A DNA stretch of 64,000 nucleotides from NCBI RefSeq assembly GCF_051622035.1, contig NC_135355.1, positions 5,801,501 to 5,865,500 on the forward strand. The letters run 5' to 3'. The stretch comes from Arctopsyche grandis (Eukaryota; Arthropoda; Insecta; Trichoptera; Hydropsychidae). A program made the translations under genes and the position numbers. Below the pieces are notes generated by a model. The model was given only the letters and a program-made list of their open reading frames with translations, did no database searches and had not been told where the DNA came from. Positions 10,159 through 21,400 of the stretch are shown one piece after another (position 1 is the stretch's first letter; each line of letters starts with the position of its first letter).

Positions 10159-12966
10159 TATATATTTTCTTACACATTACTTACTTGTTTACTTTCTTTT
10201 TGTCAAAGTTTGATTTCCAAATATATATATACATTTATAAATCTGATTGCAGTCTGTCAAAATATATGTATGTGTATATAAATTACATTGTTTCAATTCA
10301 AATACCACACACTGTCATAAAAGAAAGGGAAATGAAAGCATCGAATTTGCCATACAACTTTTTTTTAGCGCTAATTACACCATAAATTAGCGTGTGCACG
10401 ACAAAAAAACTATCTCATAATTATAAAGTAAGATTAAAGAGCTTCGTTTTCATTATATGTAAATTAAAATGAGATTTTTTTGTCCACAGTGCAAATGTTT
10501 CATACATGCAATAGTATGTAGGCTTAGAAACGTTCGAATCGATTGCGTCGATTTTATTTTAAGCCGTCATAAAATCCAATAAAAATATTAAATATTTTCA
10601 TAAGATAACTACACGGTATTGTATGTGACTTACGTCATTGTTTTGTCTTTTTGTAAATAAGTCTTGTGTACCTGCACGGAGCCCAGTCACGAACCTGCGT
10701 GCATATTTGTGTGGGCATTCGAAATATTGTGCAGATTTTCACGGTCGTTGATTATACAGTATTCCAATGATCGGTCGATCAAGTCATAAGTTATATGTAT
10801 CAGCTGCTAAATATAATGGTGTGCAATTCACGATAACGGTCATATCTCTAAATGACAACATGATTGTACGTATTATATTTCCTGTTGTGGTTAAATGTCT
10901 GTCCGGTCACCGAGAATATCTTAATATACTATGAAATAAATCTATACACGCTACCTGTATTTCGCGCTTGAACTGTTGAATATAAAGATATGGGTATTGC
11001 TCATATCTCTACCCTACTCTTTTCCTTTTGGGCATGCTCGGGTATAATAATAATTCCCTTGAACTTCGAAGAAGCTTCTCATTGATTCGATTTGTTCTCC
11101 AGCTTCTAGGTGAAACAGTTGAGACTCTATGTACCTAATAATTAGGTGCGTGGTAGACATCGTCATCTGACGGTTATACCTCCGCCCGCACAGTGCTTAA
11201 TCGGATGGCTTTTATTCCAAAAGCTATTCGAATTCTTAATGAAATCGTTGCTGCTGCGCCCGAATGTAATATTTTCCACCTCAGCGAGGGTAGATTGTTA
11301 GCAAAGATCATCGTTGGAACCATGTTTTTTTACTTTCTTCCTTTGTACAGTAATGGAGTGTTCTATTGTTATTTTAAAGGCACCAAGCTCATCTCCTTAC
11401 TGACATTATTATTTGAAGGTTGTACCATCTGCTTGTACAATTCTTTATCGGATGGCTCCTATTCCAAGTTTGTTATCTTCTCCTGGGGCACGCACCAACT
11501 TTATCAAGCTCCTCAGGCAGATTTCCGTTAAATTGGATTTTTAAAGATTGTTTAGTTTGAGATCGTAAATGTGTTCTGATATTTAATTTAATTTTTTCTA
11601 TCATTTTTGAAATTATTCTTAATGAAATTTTTGATCCTGTGACTGAATGTGATAATTTCCACCTCAGTGAGTAGATTATCAGAAATTATTATTACTAATT
11701 CGTCTTTCATAATTGCATATGATGTACGATTAAATTTTGATCTTATTTCTTATATTTGGGCGTCACGGGAATGTTTTGTATTCACGGCTAATTCTGAACA
11801 GATAATTGCTTGTTTTTTATCATTACTATATTCATTTACATCTAATTTACAAGAATCCAATAGATTTTTCTCAAATTTTCCGTATTTTATTTGCCTGTTT
11901 ACGCTTTGAACAATATTTTTTCCTCATTGTACATATGTAATACCGATCCATACCAAGACTCTATGAATTCACAAACGCATTTTAATACACAAGAATATTT
12001 CCTATCTAATGTTTATTCACTTTAAAAATCCATACAAAATATACGAGTACTATAATTACTGCTTGAGTGAGTTACGAGAGATTTTTGGACCCCACAACTT
12101 CAAAAACGCAATTTCAGATCAGAGCCAGAATATACGAATTGATAAGAGATCGACCCAATTGCGATTGTTTAGCAACGTGATTAATTAACGTTTCATTGAA
12201 AAAGAGCGCGTTGCCACATTTCCCAAAGCATTTTCTTCCGGCCGAAAATTATGATCGGCGGCCATATTTGTTACAATGGCGGCGGAGCGGGAATTTCTTT
12301 CACACCTTTGAATTTCGAACCCATTAGCCGTTGTTCCTATTTCTGATGATATAGGTACCCGGCATGCGAGTATCGTATGATATATTTATGCGTGTATTTG
12401 TACACAAAGGATGTGAGCATTTCGCAAAACGTCTAACAGACACACTAATTTAACAACACTATCGGCTTGTCTAGCCTCATTTTAACCATATATGTATGTA
12501 TGCGTACTTATCTTTGGTCGATCGCAGGCTTTAGCCGGAAAATCATGACCGCGGATTGCAATCTTTGAAAAGTGTGTCTAGTGCTTGAAACTATTTTAAT
12601 TAAAGTTTGTCTGAATGGATAAGAATTTGGCGTGCAATGTCCACACATTCGAGTTGTTCGATACAACGTGATTAATGGTGATTCATTCGAATGAAAATAT
12701 ATATGTATATGATATGTACGGTGTAAATTTATTAAAATACAATAGATGAATAAATAAAATAAAATCGGAATGCTAATGTTCAAATATAAAATCGTGTCTC
12801 ATCGAATTTTTATATTGAAACAAGCTAAGAAGAGGTATGTAAAAAAGGCTTCCTACGCGCGATAAAACATTGACTAATGTTTTCAGGTCCAAAAGTGGAC
12901 CCGAAAGTCCATTGACAATTTTATAGTAATTTTGACCCGATTCAATGTTTGCCGTTGATCTTGATA
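10159..12966. other. Non-coding stretch
   Basis: No gene is supportable. 11,195-11,700 contains diverged internal repeats (GGATGGCTYYTATTCCAA twice; AATTATTCTTAATGAAATY and TTTCCACCTCAGYGAG twice) suggesting degraded mobile DNA of unknown class. 12,060-12,330 is less AT-rich, with inverted GCCAT motifs at 12,261 and 12,276. Confidence 0.45.
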
Positions 12967-13159
12967 TCTAATATTTAATTTGGAAAGAGACTTTGTATAT
13001 ATGTATGTATGAAATTCGTGACGTCATCGAACAAATAATTCGCTTTTTTCCGATTCAAAGGATTCCATGTTCCCGGGGGCGTAGGCGCCGAGGGGAAGCC
13101 CTAGGGGGCGGAGCCCTAGGGCTCCGCAAATACGGAACGAAGCCGGGTAATACAGCTAG
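12967..13159 (+). mobile_element. Helitron-like element B
   Basis: It starts TCTAATATTTAATTTGG after A12966 and ends GCCGGGTAATACAGCTAG before T13160, so it fits the A|TC...CTAG|T rule. It holds a GC-rich cassette (CCCGGGGGCGTAGGCGCC, then CCCTAGGGGGCGGAGCCC) shared with the element at 28,065. Confidence 0.7.
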
Positions 13160-13235
13160 TATGTTATAAAAGTAAACTCATTTTAATACATTAGCAATAA
13201 TGAAAGTTAAGACTACATAAGATCAATAAATAACC

Positions 13236-13590
13236 AACAGCATAGATCAACGGTTAACATGTAATGCTTTCAATTGTGTGGTCACGGATTGTATCCCTGG
13301 TGTGTGCTGCTGGATATGTGACTCCAAGATCGCTTTCCTATCCGAGTTTGTCAATTTATCTGATTTCAATGAAACGGTTCCTACAAATCGGCAACCCTGT
13401 CCTATCTCTTCCGAAAATACGAGTTATTCAGCATCTCGATTTTCGCTAATTTGTTTAGATGTCTCTGTGGATGTTAATCAATGTTTGTATTTGCCTTGTA
13501 TAATACTTAAAATGTTTGACCATATATGAACATATGTATAGGTATGTACATATTTCATGTTCAATGTTAATAAATATATATAATTAATAA
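13236..13590 (+). mobile_element. tRNA-derived SINE, copy 3
   Basis: Diverged tRNA-like head (CATAGATCAACGGTTAACATG; B-box remnant GGATTGTATCCC) followed by the family core GATATGTGACTCCAAGATCG...GAAACGGTTCC and TTGCCTTGTATAAT. No CCAGGAAGG tail. Confidence 0.65.
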
Positions 13591-13620
13591 TTCCTAATTA
13601 TGTATACCTACTTGTATATA

Positions 13621-13999
13621 TCTATATATATAAAAATCTATTTTTGTCTGTTTGTCTGTCACGTATGCGTTCCTATACCATTCAACCGACTGCAATGAAA
13701 CTTACATGAGTTATTGTGTGCATGTCCGTGATAGTTTCTGTAAAAAAAAATCCCCCAAAAACGGGAACGGAAACGGGAAAAATGGGAATGAGTGGCATTG
13801 CATGGCAAATAATTTCAAATCAGTTCACAGCCTACGATGTTAGGGTAAAATAAACAAACAATTGAATAATTGAAAGTGTTCGCCGCCTTCTTATTTTTAG
13901 TTAAATCAAGTCAAGTTCGCCGCCTGCGTTTTTTCGACAAATGGGAACGGGAATTGCATGCGTTATTGTGGCATTGCAACGCATGCCAGGTTCAGCTAG
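13621..13999 (+). mobile_element. Helitron-like element F (second family)
   Basis: It starts TCTATATATATAAAAATC after A13620 and ends GCATGCCAGGTTCAGCTAG before T14000. The interior has TTTTTGTCTGTTTGTCTGTC, a feature of many short insect Helitron-like elements, and no ORF. The sequence differs from the other five Helitron-like elements here. Confidence 0.6.
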
Positions 14000-14765
14000 T
14001 AATTAATTATTCTTAATCTCTATAACACACTCTTTGCGTTGGAGCAATTTATTAGACGAACGCGCATGATTGATTTAATAAAATAAAAATAATAACTATA
14101 TGTATGTATGTATGCACACACCTAAATATTTATATTAATTTTTTTATTTTAATTTTTTAATTTTTTATATTTATATTAATTTTAGATTTTTTAAATAAAA
14201 GAAGGAATTTTAAATATGACTATAAATAAGGTTAAAAAAAATTCTATTACTTTTGATCTTGGTTACGCATACGAAACGTGGATAATTAAGCAAGGAAAAA
14301 ATAGGAAACAATACCGGATACTTATTTGAATATAAAATTAGATTAATAAATAAAAAAAAATTAATTTAAAAATAAATTATAATATCTAGAAATTTAACTA
14401 AAACATTGTGTATACACACACAAATATTGATATTTGAAGATATTTATTATATTGATATTTTATCTTGATTTGATCTAATTTTATTTTAAAATTAATAAAT
14501 ATGCAAATTTTTTAAAAAATAATTTTTTAACAACGATATACAAATTTTAAAATTTTAATTAAGTTTACTTAATCGTGGAATATCAATTATAAGGAAATCT
14601 TGTAGTTGATTTTCTTACATATGCAATACTTTTTTTACAGTATTTCATCATTATTTTTTTAAATTCTCATACATTGAATTCCGCGCTTTTTTCTAAATTC
14701 CAATTCTCAACATCTCTTCAGCTTTCATTACATTTTTTATGTCTTTATGCAATACATATAGTGTA
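14000..14765. other. Non-coding, very AT-rich stretch
   Basis: A segment near 14,370-14,450 (AATTATAATATCTAGAAATTT...AAATATTGATATTTGAAG) resembles the insertion that splits the LINE at 42.4 kb. Otherwise nothing is recognisable. Confidence 0.5.
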
Positions 14766-14769
14766 CATA

Positions 14770-15085
14770 GACTAGAGGCTAGCATATGACGCTTTGGATC
14801 AAAGTGGTCACAGGTTCGATCCCACTGGTTGCTGCTGACCATTTCATGGATATGTGACTCCAGGTCAATCGTTTTCTATCAGAGTTTGCAAATTTATCTG
14901 ATTTATATTGAAACGGTTCCTACAAATTGGCATATCTCTTCTCTCTCGCGAACAATCGAGCTATTCAGCATCTCGATTTTTCAAATTCAAGTTGATCGTA
15001 TTTGCCTTGTATAATTCTTTCAATGCTCTATATAATGTTTAACCATAGATGTCATGTTTAATGTAAAATATATAATAATTATGTA
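14770..15085 (+). mobile_element. tRNA-derived SINE, copy 4
   Basis: tRNA-like head with an intact B box GGTTCGATCCC at 14,813-14,823, then GCTGCTGACC, the GATATGTGACTCCAGGTC core and GAAACGGTTCC. It ends in TTGCCTTGTATAATTC and an AT-rich segment. Confidence 0.7.
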
Positions 15086-16324
15086 TTTATAATTGATATT
15101 TCTTTTTTTGTATAAGACGCGTTTGAAGTTTGCAAATATGAAATCTGGGTGACGTATATGTAGTCTTTAGTTTTATACATAGATGGCGGTAGTAAAATAA
15201 AATTATTGGTATTTTTATTCAAAATAATAATTTATATATCTAAATATTATATAAAGAGGTTTGTTTCTAAAAAACTTTTTTTTTATAAGGCTATTTTTAT
15301 GCACATTTAATGTTGTCGCTTTCCGTGCATACTGAATTCTACGTATATGTATGTAATATCATTGCGTTCAAATTTATAATACGAGTATACATATTATTAA
15401 TTTCTTTTCTTTTTCCTAGCATTCGGTCTGTGTAAGGTCATACATGTAATTCAATAGAAAAACTATTCAACCGAATGATAAAATGAATTTTATACCGAGT
15501 CTTGATTGACTTAGACTATGCATACAAATGAAATGCACTCAATTCAGTTTCCCACACGTTACTTTTGTACAATAAAATTCACGAATTATTTTTAATTCTT
15601 ACGAAAAAAGGTATATTAGGGTTTTGCCTTATCGTATTGGGCACACGTGGAGCCGTTGTTAATTGGGAAAAATGTTTTGTTTGTGGAACGGCGGCGGCAG
15701 AGTTTCGCAAACGCTTTTTAATCAAACGGGCTTCCATTGTTTGCGATTGGCACGCTTTCATTTTATACACACTTATGCATGTATATGTATGTGTATGTAT
15801 ACATATCCATATATATGTATTTGTAACGCGAGAAAAATCGAGAGAAAACGCACAAACCAAGAAACACACTCTCATACTCATTTCACGACTCATTTCTCAT
15901 CGCACTTTTACACTCGATTGTTGCCGTCACATCTATGCCTATTAATATTGTGTTCTAATTGTCCTCGTTTCCAATCAAATAGAGTAAAATGAGAGCGAGA
16001 CAGATGCGTTAATGTCGGATAACACTGCTGATTATTTACAGGAAAATCAAAATTTGAGGAAATTATTTTTCGACAATACATACATATACTTGAACACTTT
16101 TAAATTTCTACAACAGATTCATATGTATATATGTATAAGAGCTTTTCTGGCAAGTTTTTTTAATGCATGGTTGATTCCATGTATAACGGATTTAACCACG
16201 TGGAAAATTCGTATAATTTTCCAAATAATGTAGTTTTTTTGGGAAAGATTTTAATATCCTGTAGTTTTCCGTTTCTCTTTTTGAAACAAAAAATATGTAA
16301 AGTCAGAAAGGAATGTGATTTTTT
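15086..16324. other. Non-coding stretch
   Basis: 15,600-15,990 is somewhat GC-richer, with overlapping short ORFs on both strands. None has a recognisable domain or clear splice context. No feature can be named. Confidence 0.45.
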
Positions 16325-16768
16325 TATTTAAATTTATTATTTATTTATTTTTTACATATATACCAGGAAGGCCTTACAGGTGCAACCCCAATGCACCTTC
16401 CTGGCCAATTACAAACATTGCAGCATTTTTTTTTATTATACAAGTCACTGAATTGCGAGACACTGAAAAACTCGCAAATTAACGAGACATCTATGAATTG
16501 TATGTACATACATTTTATTGTACATTAATCATATTAAAATAGTGGTGACATAGTAGATAGGAAGGATCTTAGCCAATTTTTAATCGGGGACCGTTTCAAT
16601 AATGAAATCAGAGAAAATTGGCAAACTCTGATAGGAAACGATCGACCTGGAGTCACAAATATCCAGGTCTGACCAGCAGCACTACAGATATATTCTTTTC
16701 AATCGAGGTCAGCTCATGGGATCGAACCCGGCGCCTCTTGACGCTAAGCAGAAGCTTTGCTACTGGCT
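16325..16768 (-). mobile_element. tRNA-derived SINE, copy 5
   Basis: Close relative of the copy at 5,600-6,040, with the same CCAGGAAGG hairpin tail, core and tRNA-like head (GGGATCGAACC on the plus strand). The outermost head is shortened (CAGAAGCTTTGCTACTGG). Confidence 0.75.
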
Positions 16769-17206
16769 ATGTAGGTAAGAATTTTCGGTGAAGAGTCTCA
16801 ATAATTTTTGTCAAATAAATCTGGGACACATTGATAGAATACCGTCGATCTCGATTTCATAATCATTTCCCAAAGAATAATCAAATTTGTAGTATGAATT
16901 TAAGGCGACGATGAACTGAACAATGTATAACTGTTCCAAGATATTAATCTCTATCATGGTCTTATTTCCAAAAGAATGACTATTAAAGGTCAACTATTAT
17001 AAAAACTGATCTTGAGAAGCGTTAGAAGTACATATCTTAATTAGAAAGTAATATGTATGTAAATATTTATTAGAACGTAAGAAGAGGAAACTATTATATT
17101 TGCTGATAATTTTGGCAATAAATTTAGATAAAAACCATGCAAATATTTAAAAATCATCGAAATAACCGACTTAATTTTTTGAATTTAAAGTGTTTTTACT
17201 TTAAAT
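16769..17206. other. Non-coding stretch
   Basis: AT-rich, with no recognisable feature except the TSD of the next element at its end. Confidence 0.5.
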
Positions 17207-17765
17207 CAGAGCTGTGGGAGTCGGATCAAAATCGACCGACTCCGACTCTGACTTTATTTTATTATGCGTCTCCTATTTGAACGATTTTAGTAAGACGGAC
17301 TTTTCTTGCCTACGTATAAAATTATTAGTAATAAAATAATAGCGATTTTCAAAATATAAAAAATTAAAGGAATTATAAAAACCACTAAAAATTAACATGT
17401 AACCCAATTTATTGAATTATTGGTTTAAATAAAACGTAAGAACAATCATAGTATACGTTTATAAATTTCGTACACAAACAAATCAATTTATTTAAAAAAA
17501 AATTATGAGACGGAGGAAGCATTTGTTTTGGCCACAACAAATCAAAATATGTGCACGATTTTATTTATTATATTGTAATATAATTTAATTTAAATTTATG
17601 ATTTTTATACAGAAATGATTAAATTTCAATTTATTAGTCGACTTACTTCAGTATAATTAGAGACGCACATCGTTATACTATTAATTAAAAAATAATCATC
17701 AGAAGGAGTCACATTCGGTTAATTTTTTACGGCTCCAACTCCATGACTTCGACTCCATAGCCCGG
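17207..17765. mobile_element. Non-autonomous hAT element
   Basis: The left end CAGAGCTGTGGGAGTCGGA and the right end, reversed, CCGGGCTATGGAGTCGAAG form an imperfect inverted repeat of the hAT CAGAGCTGTGGAGTCGG type. The flanking octamers CTTTAAAT (17,199-17,206) and CTTTTAAT (17,766-17,773) match at 7 of 8 positions. The interior is AT-rich and non-coding. Confidence 0.65.
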
Positions 17766-18472
17766 CTTTTAATCCAAAAGTGAAAGAAAGTCAAAAAGTC
17801 ACTACAAATGTAAGATAAAGATGACTGATTTGCATTGAATTCAATGGAACAGCAAATTTCAAAACCAATTCTCACAATTATTTTTTAAAAATATCCACGG
17901 CTTTTTCGAATTTGAAAAAAAGTGTCAGTTATACAAGTAGAACAGGTCAAAAGTTACGGACGAGCCAAACATTTCCATCACTTACATTTATTTACCCACG
18001 CCGTATATATGTACAATGTATGTTCATATAATAACAGAAGATTCGCCCATAGACTTGGACGCAATGTGCAACTTTTATTTTTAAATGCAAATTCGAGTGT
18101 TGGGCAATTATTATGCGTCGACTCTGCAAGTCGTGTGGCGTAGCTCAAAAAGCGCGGCAGAATTTTCGCAACCCTGAAACGTTCAGTTCGCATACCAAAA
18201 CGAGCCGTTGCGGAATGTAGGGCACTCGAGAGATACAAAACGCTCTCAAAAATTGTTTTACCTGTCGCGAACTCACCTGTCGCAAGCCAAGCAAGCACAT
18301 ACATATGTACATTGACAACGCGTAACGATTACAATATTACTAGACATGTACGAATTGTTACATCACTAAGATTAGGTGTGATTTTTGTAAACATTTCATC
18401 ATTATAAATGCAATCGGGGTTATCGATTATGAATCATTTGAATTAAACGACATTTTTTTATTGTTATTTCAG

Positions 18473-21400
18473 GTGCACAGAGACGTCCTATGGGAAATAG
18501 CTTACCAAAAAGGGACTCTCAACTGTTATCTCTATTGGCAGCACGAAGAAGACAACTATTAGCAGATCGTGTCGGTACACATCTCGCCACTATAGCTACT
18601 TTCGCCAACAAACCCGACAAGTAATATACATATATAACTGTTATAAACCGTGCCCCGAAATAGCTTTGACTATATTTTTCCATTTATACAAATTTTGCAT
18701 AAAATTTTCAGACACAACATAACGAACGCCCACCTGGAGATACGCGATTCGAACAACACCGTGATAAAAAGAATAATAGTGCCAGACAATAACAAGTCGT
18801 CATCGGCGGAAAATCGACCATCGGACGTTAGAGGACACGCTTCCAGACCGTTGCTCAGACCGGAATCTACCATTGCGAAATTGACACCGGAAGCCAGATC
18901 CCAAGAGACGAAATCGACGCTAAACGCCAAAGCATTGCAAGAAGCCAAAGTCATAAGAGCTGGAGTATTGAATCAAAGGCGAAAGCCAGCCTCTGAGGTA
19001 GTGAGATTCGGACCTGGAACTAGGAAACCTCTCATAGACTTGTCCGTAGTCAGTCACGAGACTTTAGGAATACCAGAAAACAGGACGCCCAATCCAGACA
19101 GTGCTTCCGATGAAAAAGACGACGTAGACGTCATTTTAGATCCAGACGAAGAGTTCCAAGTGGACGAATCCAACCATGGAATCTATCTGTACAATTACAC
19201 AACGAACGCCACGTCTCCTTACAATTCAAACGATACAGTTTCGACACCCATCAGTAGTGTAAATTCATTGAACATTACGCTAACAACGAATCCATCATTA
19301 GTAGAATCAACCATGTCTAATGAAACGCTCGCAGAATCCATAGCGAACGTTACAAATACAGAAGGAGTAGCATTGAGTAATAAAACGGAACCAACTACCA
19401 CTACAAAACCGAGCAAAATAGAACCAAAAGAGAACGAAAACAATACTCTATTCCTTACTGATGAATTGTACAATCATTTCAGACCTTTAGAATCTGAACT
19501 TCCAGTCGAAGACATGGCCCCTTTTATATACTTCGGACAGAAGATTACTTTGAGTGCTCCCAAAGATAACGTAACCCAACTTCAGTTTAGTCCCACAAAG
19601 CCGACACATTATATTAGAACTGTGGATAAAAAACGAGGAACTTACAGGCCGGTAGTCACTGAAAAGAATGTTAGCGAAGAGAATGAGGAAGAAGTCAATG
19701 AAAATATGGACGTTTCCGTGGTGAAGAACGTCATTGAAAAGAACAAAATTAGAAACACCATTAAAATGCAAGCACCATCTAGGCATACAAATCTCGTCAG
19801 CGCCTATAGAAAGCAGCAAATTCAAAACAGTACTGCTACGATTAGTTCTACTACTCCCATGACTACTTCGACAAGTACTGTAGCGTCTACGACTTCTGCT
19901 GTTTCTACTACGATGACTAGTACCAGTACAACAACAACTACTACTAGTACTACGACTACTACAACTACTACTAGTACGACTACTCCTGCACCAATAATCA
20001 CAACAGTTCAAAGTGATGTCCAAACTTCAACGGAAAGTCCGAAAATCCAATTGAAGGATGATATCAATACAACGTCTCCTTTTAATTTGAGAAGTGGTAA
20101 TAGAACTTATTATAATTTTAGAAGAAAGCCGATAAAAGTGGCTCAACTTAACAATGCTACTACCGAGAAAGAAATTTTACCTATTTTAACAACTACCACT
20201 CCTCCATCTACTGTTGTTTATACTGCTGTTGTCACTTCAGTGTCTATAACATCGTCAGTGAAGGCTCAAAACAAAACTGAAAACAGAAATGAAACCGAAC
20301 TCGTAGATCCAAAATTAGTCATCAATGCGACTCGAGTTCAAAATGACAATGCAACGAGCATCGAAGATTTAACGACAGTTGAGAGTGTCAACGCAGCATC
20401 TTCACGATTTAATATAACAACGAACGAACTGAATAACGATAGCAGACGAAAAAACGAAACGCTTTTGAATAAGTATAAGAAAAAATCCGATTTGCGTCAA
20501 AGAATATCGACTTCTAGACCCAGAGTTAGATTCACGACACACAGCAGACTAACTTCAGATGTTTCTAATCAACCGTCTCCTACTCCTTTCATAATATATT
20601 CAAACAAAACATCTCTGAAAGAATTCGACAGATCGACTAGATTGCCACACTTACCACCTAGATACAGATCTTCAACGTCGACAACAGAAAAAACTACGTC
20701 TACGACCACAGAAGCAATCGAAACTTCTGACAAAGTTCCAGTCATTGTTTCGACGTCTAATAGTTCTAAACCATGTAACGATTCATTTGGATGTGGTTCT
20801 GAAAGCGTCAAAGTTTTCAAAGAAGAAAATCCAGCAACTAAAACATTCAAAGTGAACGACTTCAGCGAAACCATTGCGTCCATCTTCAACAAATCCGACA
20901 GCAATAACAGTTACCTATACATTAGCGATACGTTTACTGCCTCTGTAAATACGACAGTTAAACCTGAAATACCTTCAACCGAAATCACAAATATCATCAA
21001 TAATACACTCAATTTAAACACAACTCTATTCGAAGATAAAGATTTGAAAGAAGTGCTCGAGAGGCGAAACAATGAAGTACTGATCGAAATGGAAAAGAGC
21101 AATATGACAACTTACATACTGGCAGGGCTAGGATTTCTACCGTTGACTCTTATTGTGATGTTCGTCTTGAGGCACATCTTCCTGAAGAAGACCAAAGATA
21201 TCGACACTGATTACGAAGGATACTTTCAAGATAGTGACATAAAGAAGGAATCGCAAATAACAACAGTGGCGAGACCACCAATCCCACCACCATTAAAGAA
21301 ACCCGACGAAAAATGGGAGTTTCCTAGGAGCAAACTAAGATTACAAACTTTAATAGGACAAGGCAATTTTGGTCAGGTAACTCATCTTCTTTTCACTTTA

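Noticed and set aside
15565..15992. Overlapping ORFs of 104-126 codons on both strands
   Set aside because: No recognisable domain, no convincing splice context, and equal openness on both strands suggests chance.
18650..18712. ATG-less upstream extension of the large kinase ORF as its N terminus
   Set aside because: It begins with a non-ATG codon inside an intron; the acceptor at 18,710-18,711 and the exon at 18,473 join in frame instead.
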